Below, one piece after another: positions 13,028 to 28,469 of a DNA stretch of 64,000 nt. Under the pieces are notes generated by a model. It was given only the letters and a program-made list of their open reading frames with translations. It did not search any database and was not told the origin of the DNA. The stretch comes from Craterostigma plantagineum (taxonomy: Eukaryota; Streptophyta; Magnoliopsida; Lamiales; Linderniaceae). Within the stretch, counting starts at the first letter, position 1. The number at the start of each line of letters is the position of its first letter. The DNA is taken from contig JAPQWV010000308.1 of NCBI GenBank assembly GCA_027422505.1, positions 558,001 through 622,000 of the forward strand. Reading direction: 5' to 3'. The position numbers and the translations under genes are program-made.

Positions 13028-15529
13028 ATTGCTGAAATTTATTCGGGTTTTTGGCGTAGGAACTTGCTGTTGGTGCTTCCGTGGATATTCAGATTCTTAA
13101 CTTATGGCCAGAAAAAGGTTGTGTGTTGGATGGACTCGGTTGCTATTATGTCTGCCTATATTCATATTGATAACTCATTTGATCTCAGGTACTGTCTGAT
13201 TCTTGTTTTAAATACCTATAATGTCTGAAATTTTATGGATGTTAGACAAGAAATTGTTTGCTTTGTCCCAGTTATGGATCTTCGTAAAGAAACGTATGTG
13301 GAGAATACAAGTAGAGTAAAGCAGAAGAAGTTTGATCATTTGGTTCTAGGGCATGCTGCTGGTGAAGGCTTGCCTGGTCGTTTGCACTGCCAAGGTTATT
13401 TTTCAGTATCTTTAAGTATGCAATTTTTTTTTTTTTAAATCTTTAGGTGATGTTTGTCTACCTGGTGTTCATCAATAATCGATGTGCTGCTAGACTTGTT
13501 CTGAAGTTCTCTTTGTTTTCTATTTGTTAAAATTTTGCAATTTTTCTGTATTTGTTTCGACTGTTTGATATTCATGCGAAATCTTTTCATCATTATTCAA
13601 TGCCAAAAAAGTTATTCGTTCTAAGTTGTTGCTTATTTGATCATTCAACGAGCTAGCTATATATTGCGTCAATCTGGGATGCTCTTCCAATTTTCTCAAT
13701 CCATATCAGATACTAATAGATTAGTTAAAACCTGTTCAGGAAACAAGGCACTTAACAAGACACATTCTAGAAAAGACGAGGATTTCAAATCAATAGATCG
13801 GGTAGCTTTTGTCACCGTATTTGCTATCTACAATACTTCTGAGCAGAGGGGACAAGTTGATTTGGTTAAAGTAAGAAACAGATCATACAACAAGATGGAC
13901 CGATCAATGGCCCTTTTAAACGTTTTCATAAATTTTATCCAGGTAAGTGTGTTTGTAACTTTTTGAGGTCTGAACTTTCAAATAAGAGTTTTTATTTGAA
14001 AAGCTGTAGTTTTTATTTGATCTCTTTGCTAGTGTAAGTTTTAGTGTAATCAATTTTCAGGTGACCGTGCCCCAAAGCAGTGTGATCATTCTCACTGATC
14101 CAGCCTCAGAGATTCCACTGCACAGGGATATGGTTACCATACAAGCAATACCAGGTGAATATTCACGAGACAAGTTGATGCTTCAAAGAATCAAGTCTTA
14201 CATTGTAAGAGCATTTCTTGTCATATGTTGGAATTAGCTTCTTTTGGACATATGTGTTCATCTGATTAGGGCTTTGTTCAATTTTTTTCCTCCCAATACC
14301 CTCACCCAACTTGATTCAGATCACAAATTTTCATGGAAGTTGAAATAGACTAACTAGGATAAAGCAAAAAAAAAAAAAGGCAACTCGCAACAAAATTTAA
14401 ACCGAGTTAGACACTGTCCAATGTATTTCCGCTCCTTTAGGACTTTTTTCATGTACTTGTACCACTACCAATTTGAATGGAGATGATATACTCTTCTATT
14501 GTATTTTCCATCGAAATTGTTGTGTTTGGCATACTTCTTTATTGAAAATTTCTCTTGATCTGTAGATGTGATATTAAAAGTAGACATGTACTTTTGTGCA
14601 GGCATTTCTAGAAACCAGGCTTCAGAAGTTGACTCAGAATGCAGAGCAAGTCACACATTACATCTTTACCGACTCGGACATAGCAGTAGTAGATGACCTG
14701 GGACATATTTTTACGGAGAATCCTAATTTTGACGTGGCTCTGACGTTTCGAAACAACAAACAGCAGCCTCTGAACTCAGGATTCATAGCAGTAAGAGGCA
14801 CGTCTGAGGGAATTCAAAGGTTCATTCTGTACTTTATTTCTTAGTTGAACTTACACAGCACACTTGCACAATATTTTGAGTGAAAAGATATCTGAAAGTT
14901 GCATGTACTCTGTTGATTTCAAATGCTTATTCTATATTTAGAGCATAGTTTCGATCATGGGGGGCCCGTACATTACAGTCACACAAGGTGTTCTTTTCTT
15001 GAAGGGGAAAGAGCTTTTTACAGGCTGTGCTTGATATTTACTCTTCGAAATTCATGAAAGCGTCTCGAATGTTAGGAGATCAGTTAGCTCTTGCCTGGCT
15101 CGTAAAGTCGCAACCCAACTTTAACGCTTGGAAATTTTCTAAAGGAGTGGCTTTCATGGAAAAAATTGGAGGTGCTTCTGTTCTTTTCTTACCGTGTTCT
15201 GTTTATAACTGGACACCACCTGAAGGTGCTGGTCAATTTCATGGGATGCCTTTGGATGTGAAGGTAAAAATAGAATATTCAAATCATCCTCAATCTACTC
15301 CATCACGACAAGTTAACATGTTGATTTTTTCTGTTCATATGTAGTCTCCATAGACACATAACAGAGAGAATTTTCCTGAAATCTTTGCTTATGGACGCAG
15401 GTCATTCATTTCAAGGGATCGAGAAAGCGGCTAATGCTCGAGTCTTGGAATTTCTTCTCTTCTACTTCCGACGTATCAGACATGCTATGCCTCATCTTGA
15501 GAAGCGGGAGAACGAAATACGACTTTTGA
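13028..15529 (+). CDS. Plant nucleotide-diphospho-sugar transferase-like protein (GT-A type), 5' end unresolved
   Basis: Seven consecutive exons are readable: 13028-13189, 13246-13394, 13653-13942, 14061-14204, 14602-14819, 15005-15263, 15401-15529. Phases agree throughout. The middle contains YIFTDSDIAVVDDLG, a DxD-like metal/nucleotide-sugar motif of GT-A glycosyltransferases, followed by FRNNKQQPLNSGFIAVRGT and later RMLGDQLALAWLV and HFKGSRKRLM, a pattern shared by plant proteins annotated only as nucleotide-diphospho-sugar transferases. The first exon has a hydrophobic stretch (RNLLLVLPWIFRFL), possibly a Golgi signal anchor. I found no initiator ATG in frame before it, so at least one 5' exon is missing from the model, or the hydrophobic segment is not translated and the start is a downstream ATG. 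Substrate is unknown. Confidence 0.75.
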
Positions 15530-15748
15530 ACCCAGATCATGTATTTCCTCGTTCAAATCTTTTGTCTAAAGATTTCAAGGTACGCATTCGTTTAAACTTA
15601 CAGTGGCCAATGAAGGACTATTCGTAGATTTAGCAACATTCTTACTTAAAATTCAACTTAATACACGAATTCAGAAGGGTTGTTTATTCATTCTCGACAA
15701 GATAACTCAACACTCTCAGTCCACCAACAAATCCTCATTCAAAGGGAA

Positions 15749-15773
15749 AAAAAAAAAAAAAAAAAAAAAAAAA
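15749..15773. repeat. Poly-A homopolymer tract
   Basis: A run of about 23 adenines in the short gap between the convergent glycosyltransferase and EPSP synthase genes. No coding or other structure is visible in the rest of this 376-bp gap. Confidence 0.8.
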
Positions 15774-15905
15774 CAAAGAAAACACAGCATTCAGCGTCTC
15801 AATATTACAGAAGCGATATCTCTAGCCCTCTTGTAAGCAGCAGCTCCAGACCGTGTATTTGTACACAGTTTCTTTCATCATTCATTCTTCTCTTTAATGT
15901 GTTTC

Positions 15906-19138
<3,233 letters not shown>

Positions 19139-19822
19139 TTCCCCTCGTAAAAGCAAAGCTCTCTTTGTAAGAAGGGAGACTTTCGCTCGTTCTTATGAGA
19201 TGGTTTTCTTTCTTCCTTTGAAAAATGTTGCGATCGATGGATTGGGGGAGTTAGGTCGAGTGAATTGCTGGAGATTGGAAGGTCAGTGGTGATCTCTCTC
19301 AATCTCACCAACCTTTTTTCGTTTTGTACTATACATCATTTTAGGTAGTCAAAGTGGTTGTTTTGCGACAGCTAAATTTTATTTCCTTTAAAATCTTATT
19401 TAACCAGAATAATTTCTCCAATAATTTCGCGAGAAGTACCCTTTTGATGTAATAAAAGGTGCTCCAAAATTAGATCCATTTTCAACCACTTCCACCAACC
19501 CACGGCCACAACACCACCACACCAACCACCGTCGTGAGCTAAGGTAGTTGTACTTTTTTTGCCCTTTTTACATCTTTTGGGCTTTAATTTTAACTGGGCC
19601 TATTTGGGCCCAATACTATTTTCTCATACACTCCCATATTTGAATTACCATTACCATTTATATTGTGCTTACCACATGTATTTTGAACGTAAAGTAAGTA
19701 GAGCATATGAAAGATTAAGCACGTTAGAAGCCATTGTGTCCTAAGAGATAATAAGACCAATAACATATAAATAGTGCAGTGTTCAAAAAGAAGAAGAAAG
19801 AAAACAAGAAAACGATAATATA
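19139..19822. other. EPSPS promoter region and GCP1 3' flank
   Basis: 684 bases without a gene. The first part upstream of EPSPS contains its leader and promoter; there is a CCACAACACCACCACACC-like CA-rich patch near 19500. I see no RNA gene or transposon. Confidence 0.5.
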
Positions 19823-22795
19823 CTAGGAAGCTTGTCGAGAAGAAGATGATGCTTGAATGAGAGACGTTAGAGAAGGATGAATCCGAGCAGTCCTCAACGA
19901 GCGTGCTTCGCTTCTGCCATCAGCGAATTCTTCTCCCAAAGGCCACCTCGGCCGAAGGTCAAACTATATATAAAAAAAATGAATAATTAAAAAAAAATCA
20001 TTCAAACCATAAAAAGTTGGCCAAGTAATACTAAAAAAAGGTCCTTTGAGCATCTACAACCCTAGTCATAAAAACTTAATTTTACACAATACTCCACTTG
20101 CTCTTGCTACACTGCTTTTACTCCAACCCATAAACTCTATTTTCTACACAAATATTCCAATTCCTATTTATTCCTATTTACACAAAAATAAAGTACTCAT
20201 TGACGATACTCTTACTTCAAACATACAAGGCAAAAAAAAAAAAGACTAACCACGGCGTCCTCGGGCTCACAAGCGGGCGGCGGAGGATCGTACCTTCCCA
20301 TACGAAAATGCTCAATGCCAGTCCAAGCTATCATTACCCCTTTTACATTATAACAGAACAGGACACAAAAGCGTTATTACCAAAAAACTCGAATATTTAT
20401 GAATGATGATATATCTTACCGTTGTCTGTACAGAGGCTGGGAGGAGGGCAAATTAGTCCTAAACCATTTCCTTCTGCTAAACGATTAAGCCTACGCCTCA
20501 CGTACTTATTCGACGCGACGCCGCCAGCTACGACCTATTCGAAGATTAATTGATAGTCGTCCGCGTTTAAGGAAAGATTATCGAAATTTTATTACGTACC
20601 AAATGCTTTAGGGAAGGCTCTTCCTTTAGGGCCCATGCGATGGCTCGTTCGCATTTTTCTTCCAAGTGCAGTACGGCGACTCTCTGCATGGCACGAAAAT
20701 GGTATTTTTTCTTTTCGTATTCTTTTGGTAACGATCAAGTAGTACCTATCTTCTTATGTTCTTTGTTTCCTTACTTGGAATGAAGCGGCGATGTCAGCAC
20801 GGGCCTTTCTGTCTTCGATGGACGCCGAAGAAATGGGCACTTTAGCATCTCTGAAATATAGCCAAGTTTTCTTCATGTTCTCATGTAAGAATTTGAGTTT
20901 CCTTCAAGCAATAAACTGTCGATAAATAAAAGAAAAGTGGGGGAAGAATTTACATTCTTTGGGATTCGATGGCAAGCCTCACTTGAGTCTTGAGTCCAGC
21001 GTAAGAGAAGTTGCAGTCTTTATGTTGTTTCATAGGGACCTGAAAAAATAATGAAAAAGATTAAATTTATGGATGCAAACACCAATAATTCATGCAAAAA
21101 ATGATTAAATTAAATATCTTGCAAGCCTTGAATTTGATGGCATTCTCATCGCCCTCCATAGCAAGCTCCTCGACGGCGGGCCCACCGCTCTTTCTCATGT
21201 CAAGGCCAAGCCATTTCGCCGTTTTATCATACGCCTCGCCGATCGCATCATCTATCGTAGTGCCAAGTTGTACGTAGTTTCCAAGATCACGTGCAAGAAC
21301 GAGAAGATTGTGACCTCCTAAAAGTGTTACGAGGAATCTTTTATTCTGATGTTTTGCACATAATGTCCAAAAAGAACTAGAAACCGTAAATATTTTCAAC
21401 TGCATTGCTTGCTGGACCTGAAATAAGAAGGGCCATGAAGGGAAACTGTAACTCTCTTTCCATTAACCTAAATCGAAAAAAAAAAAAAGCAACATCCCAT
21501 CAACTAACAAGAGCTCGTAGTCCTTTCTTTTTCGAAAAATCGTGGGCGTTCTTTTCTTCTCTAAAGCCACGGTTGAATGAAGAGATTGATGCCAGTCATT
21601 ACCTGGCTACCAAAGCATGGGCTTCCATGTGATGAACGCCAACTATGGGTAGAGTATATGCACCGGCGATTTTGCGAGCTTTTCGAACGCCAACTGAGTA
21701 AAGAAGGAATAAAAGAGCATATGGGATCCATTTTTTTTTTCCCTTCAGAAAATGCAAATCACAGCACTTTATTCGATATCGACTGTCGAACTGTAGTATT
21801 TTTGGCTTCTAATAATCATTGAAGATCAAACTAACTAGCACAAAGTGCATCTTTAGGACCTTCTGAAAAGGCCAATAAGAAGAGCACATGCGTAAAAACT
21901 TACAATTCTATAACACAAATCAAGAGTAAAGAAGTGGGATATACTCAACTCAACACACACATAGATGAATATATATGTGTGTGTGTGTATTTACCTCGTA
22001 GACAGAGGCTCAAACCAGGGCCAATTGTAACAGCGACTGCCGAGAGATCTTCCTCAGTTAGCTTAGCTTTATCCAGAGCTTCTTGAACTACCTATGGAGA
22101 AAAGGCGAAAAAACAGAGTTTTTGATTTGATACTTAATAAAACACAAAATACGCTAACAAATTAAGGATCAAGCCAAAAGCATTACACACCTGATCAATC
22201 ACTAGCGAATGCGCTTCCTCTGCCATCTTAGGTGCAACTCCGCCATATTTAACAAGCAGATCTTCCTTGGCGCAGCCAAAGAAAAAAAAAAAACAAAGTA
22301 GTAAGCCAATGAAATGATCAGTATAAAATTTGCTGACAAACACAGACACACCAAGCGTACAAGCTCATACACACCTGAGAAGACACTACTTGGCTGAGTA
22401 TTTCACCGTCACTACGGACCTAAGCAAGAGATGAAAAAAAAAAAATCGAAACATTAGTGGGGAATTGCCCAGCCAAAACAAAGAGAACCCATGGAAACAT
22501 ATAAGAAAAAAGGTGTTCCGAAAATACTTACAACTGCGGCGGCGGTGTCATCGCAGCTAGTTTCGATGCCCAGAATAACAAGGTCTTCCTCTGTATTTAA
22601 TGCCTCCCTGGATTGGGCGGCTATTGTGCAATAAAAAGTAGATAGAGGAGCTAAATGACGATTAAACGAAGCCATTTTACTTGATTTTTGGTGGATTTTG
22701 AAGCGCTGGAAGATTCGTATGCTGCCAACTAGCGACGGCTTTTGCAGAAGAGCGAGGCGAGACAGTGTCGAAGGTAATAATAGTAAGGAAGCCAT
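19823..22795 (-). CDS. GCP1: Mitochondrial tRNA N6-adenosine threonylcarbamoyltransferase (Kae1/TsaD/OSGEPL1 family)
   Basis: Thirteen exons: 22795-22532, 22419-22375, 22265-22191, 22091-21995, 21693-21603, 21467-21418, 21317-21127, 21039-20954, 20850-20775, 20683-20600, 20534-20420, 20339-20251, 19963-19823, giving 467 residues. It transfers the threonylcarbamoyl group to A37 of ANN-decoding tRNAs in mitochondria. The first 70 residues are Arg/Lys/Ser-rich and lack acids, as in a mitochondrial presequence. Family motifs: GIETSCDDTAAAV, the metal-binding GVHHMEAHALVAR (two His), SGGHNLL, GEAYDKTAKWLGL, SYAGLKTQVRLA and the nucleotide loop VAGGVASNKYVRRRL with CTDNGVMIAWTG. The intron at 21126-21040 must use a GC donor to keep the frame. 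The acceptor of the exon starting at 22265 is AAG, weaker than usual. Catalytic residues are all present. Confidence 0.93.
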
Positions 22796-22966
22796 CTGAG
22801 GGAGAATTTTGAGAAAAGGGATCAACTCGTGAACTTATTAAGCGGAAGGGATTGTATCCTAAATTTACAACTATACCCCAACTAAAAATTTAATTAGTCT
22901 AATTAGCATACCAATTAGAATCACAAATCAATCTATCATTCGATCAATCTCTCATTCGATCAATCC

Positions 22967-23118
22967 CCCCCACCCACCTCATTCGATCAATCCCCCCCCC
23001 CCCCCCCCCCCCCACCCCAAATCGAACCCCTCACCCCAAATCGACCCCCCTCAAATCGAACCCCACCCCTAATCGAACCACCCCCAAATCGAACCCCACC
23101 CCAATCGAACCCCCAAAT
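22967..23118 (+). repeat. C-homopolymer and degenerate AATCGAACCCC repeats
   Basis: Begins with two GATCAATCCCC-like units, continues as a run of more than 20 cytosines near 22990-23012, and then several degenerate ATCGAACCCC units up to the start codon of the ULP1-like gene. Strongly strand-biased (C-rich on plus). It could act as a 5' leader of the transposon gene or be simple slippage. Confidence 0.75.
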
Positions 23119-23122
23119 ACCG

Positions 23123-25926
23123 ATGGCACAAAATAGTCGACGGGACGTGGTCGAGGAGATCGTGGAAGATGATAAAATCAGGGTGAGTTTCACGATCAAA
23201 TTGAGTTGTATTTTAGCTCGATTTTCAGTTTCTATTCGTTGCAATTCTGTGGTTTTTCTGCAGCTTTTAAGTGTTCTGCAATTATGACTGCAATTCGTCG
23301 ACTGTTTCGACATCTTGCTTCTTTTTTCGCTCTTCGGCGTCTTCGCTGCAATTCGAAGCAATTCTAATTTAGTTCGAATTATTTTTTTAAATCTAATTTA
23401 GTTCGAATTATTTTTTTTAATTCGAGCAGTTCGAATATAGTTCTAATTATTACTAATTCGATCAATTAGAATATAGTTCGAATTATTTTTTTAATTCTGA
23501 TTTCGGAAAATGTTCGAATTATTTTCAATTTTTTATTCTAGTGTCATGCTTGTTCGAATAATGTTCTAATAACAGTGGATATTTTTGGCCAAATTTTTCA
23601 GGTTTACTTTCCGACCAAGCTACCGCCTCAAAATTTCTTCCACTGTACCCTTACAGTGACATCACGATACTCGAGCGTTTCGGAGCGCATCCGAACGCTT
23701 CTAAATCAAAGGGAATTGGAGGAGATGGTGAACAAGACACAATTCGGCAATTTGATCATGACGGCTCGGAACCACTACAACTCCAATATGATATTGTGGT
23801 ATTTAATGAGCCGTCAGGTGGAATATTGGCCGAATTCTTTGGAGTTGTGGATGGTTGTGCGCGAGCGGCCATTACGATTCTCACTAGTAGAGTACTGTTT
23901 GATCACCGGCCTTCACTGCTCGGCCATTACTCAAGTCATTCCGTCATCCGACGATTTCAAGACGAGGCATTTTCCCGGTATGCATCTTTATCTTTTATTA
24001 TTATTGTACTTTGTCATGTTTTTTTTTTAAAAACTCACGTTTGAACTCTCGTTTTGTAGGTAAGAATATTATATATTTTGAGGATTTAGAGAGCAAGATA
24101 ACTGAGATGACCAATGATGCTTCCGAAGATGGCGCCGCCGGCATGAACATAGAGAAGATGAAAATGGCGGCGCTTTTTTTTGTTGTCGGTGTATTGGGGC
24201 CAAGGAGGGTTAAACGTCGCGTTAAAGTAAATGATGAGTGGCTCCGTCTCGTAGAGGATTTCGATAGCTTCAACGAATATCCTTGGGGGAGGATTGCATA
24301 CGAAGAAGTGGTCTATGGTTTAAGCAAAGACCTCGTTAAGAAGCATCGAGAGATAACAGTTAAGGGAAAAAACACGACAAGCTACGATGTTAGCGGCTTT
24401 GTCCAACCACTTCAAGTAAGTAAATTTATATTCTTTAATTTGAGGAGCCGAGGTGTGAGGTCGAGGAACCGAGGTGTGAGGTCCAGGAGCCGAGGTGTGA
24501 GGTTGAGGAGCCGAGGGTTGAGGTCGAGGAGCCGAGGGTTGAGGTCGAGGAACCGAGGTGTGAGGTCCAGGAGCCGAGGTGTGAGGTCCAGGAGCCGAGG
24601 TGTGAGGTTGAGGAGCCGAGGGGTGAGGTGGAGGAGCCGAGGCGTGAGGTCGAAGAGCCGAGGGTTGAGGTCGAGGAGCCGAGGGTTGAGGTCGAGGAAC
24701 CGAGGTGTGAGGTCCAGGAGCCGAGGTGTGAGGTCCAGGAGCCGAGTGGTGAGGTTGATGCGAGGGGTGAGGTGGAGGAGCCGAGGCATGAGGTCGAGGA
24801 GCCGAGAGTTGAGGTCGAGGAACCGAGGGGTGTCATAAGAAAAGAGCCAGACGATGTTTCACCTGCACAAAATTGCGTGAGGAGGGTGCTGCCGGAACGA
24901 GAAAGGAAAAAGTCAAAAGCGTTGACATCACCCTACACCGCATTACGAGACTACTGGACTAAACCACGTGCAAAGCCCTACCTCTCGAATTTCAATAATC
25001 ACATGACGTACAAAGTTCGTGATTACTGGCGTGCTGTTGAACATGCTGTGAAATCAATGAAAGGAGTCGAGGAAAGGAAAGGGTTAGTCGGGGTGTACAA
25101 TAAAGAGTTCTTTAACTCACTACTGAACCCTGGACGATGGATTTCAGACGAGGTACATGGTTTTATAAATTTTATTGCCGTATTACTCACTAATATAGTA
25201 CTCATTAATTGCAGCACGTTAACGAGGTATTCCATGGCTTAATGAGAATGCAAGAAAACTATGAGTTTCCTCAAGAACGAATAGCATTCATGCATACAAA
25301 CTTCGTGCATGTCGTTCGGATGGATTTCGATCGTCGGAAAAATGTGGTGCCAAATTTGCCCTGGTCGATAGAGCCCTTCGAGTACTACATCTCCGGAGAG
25401 ATCAATCTCCCCCATAAATATTCGATCCATTGGAGAGATGCGGAGGTTGCTGTTATTCCCCTGGCTTTTAATGCTCATTGGGTACTCCTTGTGGTTCGGT
25501 TCAAGGAGCAAGTGATTGAGATACTAGACTCCGACTGGTCATGCGACACGGATATGAGGAATATCCAAGTATTTCTCGATACCCTGCAAGAAGCCATACC
25601 GCTTATTCTTATGAAATTAGGGGTAACAAAATCTCGTGCTGAGTTTAAAGTAGACCGAGTGATGAACTTCCCTCAACAAGTGACTAGGTAGGCTGTTAAT
25701 TTTTCATAAGTTTCATTCTTCCAACATATATAGTAAATTTATTTTGTGTTTCTATTGAACACGCAGCGGAGAATGTGGTATATACATGCTTCGGGCAGCT
25801 GTGTCGGTAATGTTCGGTTGTGAGGACGATTGGTCTCTGCTTACGGATAAGTATATGCGAGCCTTTAGAATTTATTTAGTTACTTGCATTTGGAAAAATA
25901 ATTGGAAATGGGATGATAATTATTGA
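23123..25926 (+). CDS. Transposon-encoded ULP1-like (C48) cysteine protease with DUF1985-like N-terminal domain
   Basis: Six exons, all in phase: 23123-23182, 23602-23977, 24060-24415, 24445-25152, 25215-25687, 25767-25926, giving 710 residues with no stop or frameshift. Exons 2-3 resemble the DUF1985 domain common in plant transposon-borne Ulp1 proteins (FPTKLPPQNFF, LEELMW-like helices, GLHCSA). Exon 4 begins with about 18 copies of a 7-residue acidic repeat (EEPRxEV). The C-terminal half is the protease domain with all four expected active-site elements: His in FNAHWVLLVV, Asp in ILDSDW, Gln in NFPQQ and Cys in SGECGIYMLRA. Ulp1 family enzymes cleave SUMO or related tags; the substrate of the transposon versions is unknown. 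The apparently unbroken frame suggests recent activity or selection. Confidence 0.8.
24442..24834 (+). repeat. 21-bp minisatellite inside the ULP1-like gene
   Basis: About 18-19 tandem copies of a 21-bp unit close to GAGGTCGAGGAGCCGAGGTGT, with variant third and fourth codons. In the coding frame each copy gives EEPRxEV (x is C, V, R or H). One copy near 24750 is shortened (ATGCGAGGG). Several other frames on both strands also stay open, so long shadow frames appear here. Confidence 0.95.
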
Positions 25927-27216
25927 AGTTTTGCAAATACATGTGACGTTTTTTGTGTTTGGCCAGATTCCAACCATGTGTTAGTTTTTATTCGAACCAT
26001 TCAAATAATATTCATATAAGTCGAATTATATACAACCTTTCTTGCCTATATATTTAAATAAAAACCATTCGAACAACATTCGCATATGTTCGAGTTAGTA
26101 GGAATATTATTCGAATTATGCCAATAATATTCTAATAATATTCTAATAATATTCAAATTATTCTAATAATGTTCGAATAATAGTCGAATTATTCCAATAA
26201 ATTCGAATGAAAGCAGGGCATATGGAAAGCTTTAGACAGAAAGCGACCTATACTTTGTCCACCAACAATGTCACACACATCAAATCTTACCACAGTGAGA
26301 AAGCGACCTATAACTGCTTTGGTCCACCAACACAACGTCACATCAAATCTTGTATACATACATCTTACCTATATATTTAAATAAAAACAATTCTAATAGA
26401 ATTCGTATAAGTTCGAATCAATTCGAATATGTCGAATAAAGTTCGAATTATATTCGAAAATATTCAAATTATTTTATTAGCTATGCATCAACATTGATTA
26501 TGATATAAAATAAAATCCAATGCAATATAATCATCATGTTATAAGCAACGCTATGCAAGCTTACATCAAATCTGAGAAATGAGGAAACCTTTTAGCATTG
26601 AGTCGAGCTTACGATGGGGAAGTTAGTTATATATCATAACGTGATGCAACTTTAGGATTACATCAAACTCATCAATCTGTATATATCATTAGAAAGCGAC
26701 TTGTACTATTATTGTTTGGTCCACCAACACAATGTCACAGCTACAAAAATACAAATTATTGTCCTATCTTACCTATATATTAAAAAAAAAAACTATTCGA
26801 ATAAAATTCGTATAAGTTCGAATTATATTCGAATAGCATTCGAATACATCGAATAGTGTTCAAATAGTATTCGAATAAGTCCACTCATTATTAATAGCTA
26901 TGCATCATCATTGATTATGATATAAAATAAAATAGTATGCAATATAACAATCATGTTGAAAGCAAGGCGATGCAAGCTTACATCAAATATGAGAAATGAG
27001 GAAACCTTTTAGCATTGAGTCGATGTGGTGAAGTTATAGTTATATATCAAATACTCTGTAACGACATGCAACTTTAGAATTACATCAAATTTGAGAAAAT
27101 GGGGAAACCTTAATTAATATCACAATCGTGAAGTTTAACAGTTTGACAACCAGATGCAATCTTAAACTTACATCAAGAATTAATATCACTTCTCACATAA
27201 AATAACTGCAAAATAA
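25927..27216. repeat. AT-rich spacer of the MULE with TTCGAAT motifs and a 417-bp tandem duplication
   Basis: Between the convergent protease and transposase genes. Motifs of the form TTCGAAT/ATTCGAA recur many times. Two copies of a roughly 417-bp unit follow each other (about 26281-26695 and 26696-27110): each has a block beginning GAAAGCGAC and GGTCCACCAACACAA, a TTCGAAT cluster, AGCTATGCATCA followed by TTGATTATGATATAAAATA, and GAGGAAACCTTTTAGCATTG. No coding potential. Confidence 0.8.
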
Positions 27217-28440
27217 TTACTTTCTACGACCAAACTCACCAACCGATGGAAATCGTTTCTCTTTTCTCCTACCACGTCTTACTACGACCCGAGGTGGCAA
27301 CACCAATTCTTCCACACTGTCCCATTCGTCTTGATTTGGAACCGGATAAACTCGTCCAAAATAAGCATACTGCCATGTAAAGACAGAATAATAAGCCGAG
27401 CACAACGGATAAAAAGACATGTTGGCTCGTAGACTCGCTGCGATTGCATGCGGACAAGGAATCCTGTCGATATCGAATTGTCGGCACGTACATGTCTTCG
27501 ATCCTAAATTAACAACAGCACGACTCCCTGCAGATCGAACATCGTATTCAAGCGAACCTATTTCACTTACCTCATACCCCTGACTTAGCGTATACCTTTC
27601 ACGGATTATTGTTTCCACCGTTGGGGTGCACTGTGTGGTTGCTTGCATGGATGCTTGTCTGTATCGAGCAAACCAATCAGCCGTCATCTTCTGTATGGAA
27701 TCCAAAAGAGCAATGATTGGTAGCTTTCTTTCTTCGCGGAGTCTTGCATTAATCGATTCCACGCCATTTGTCGTCATAATGTTATAGCGAGACACGGGAG
27801 AATAAGCTCGACTCCATCCTTCCTTATGAGCATTGTTTTCCAAATACTCATGAACAGCAGGAAACCTTTTTTTAAAATCTTCGTAATGTGAATCAAAGTC
27901 AAATTGCTTGTAAAGTTTAGCAATTCGTATGAACATCTCAGTCACACCCTCCTTCTTACAACGGCCTTTTATATTCTGCGATAGATGCCATATACAATGA
28001 CCATGATGTGCACGATTGTAGACGTTCGCAACGCCGGCTTTGATTGAAGGAGCTCTATCAGAGACGATAACAAGATCTTCTTCATTGGGTACAACTGCTA
28101 AGAGCTCGTTCAAAAATCATGTCCACGATTGAATGGACTCCGCGTCATCAATTATGCCCCACGCCAAGGGATACTGATGGGTGTCGCCATCTTGTGCCGA
28201 TGCAACAAGTAATGTGCCGTTATACTTTCCTTTCAACCATGTACCATCTATGCAAACAACCTTTCTCATATGCTGGTACCCCGCAATGCAAGCACCAAGT
28301 GATAAGAATACATGTTTGAATCTCCGTTCGTCATCTAAACATAGACTTACTATAGTTCCCGGATTCAATCTTTTCAACGTCGACAAATAGGACGGCAACA
28401 TTTTGTAACTCTCGTCAGGATCACCTAACAATGAATAATT
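27217..28440 (-). pseudogene. MULE (mudrA-type) transposase, one internal stop, N-terminus missing
   Basis: One reading frame of 408 codons from an acceptor at 28441/28442 to the stop at 27217-27219, interrupted only by TGA at 28117-28119 where the family has Trp (QSWT-stop-FLNELL). The DDE catalytic residues are present on both sides of the stop: Asp in CIDGTWLKGKYNG, Asp in IVSDRAPSI, Glu in TNGVESINARL. A SWIM zinc finger follows near the C-terminus (CTCRQFDIDRIPCPHAIAA). The usual N-terminal MuDR/zinc-knuckle region is not seen upstream, where only TTCGAAT repeats occur to 29080. The lesion is a single base change, so the copy may have died recently; other copies could still mobilise it. 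Confidence 0.85.
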
Positions 28441-28469
28441 CTACAAATAAAATCGGTTCGGATAAAGTT

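Noticed and set aside
24412..24836. Long minus-strand open frames over the 21-bp minisatellite
   Set aside because: They are periodic by-products of a repeat whose unit is a multiple of three. The plus-strand EEPRxEV frame joins correctly to both flanking exons and to the protease domain.
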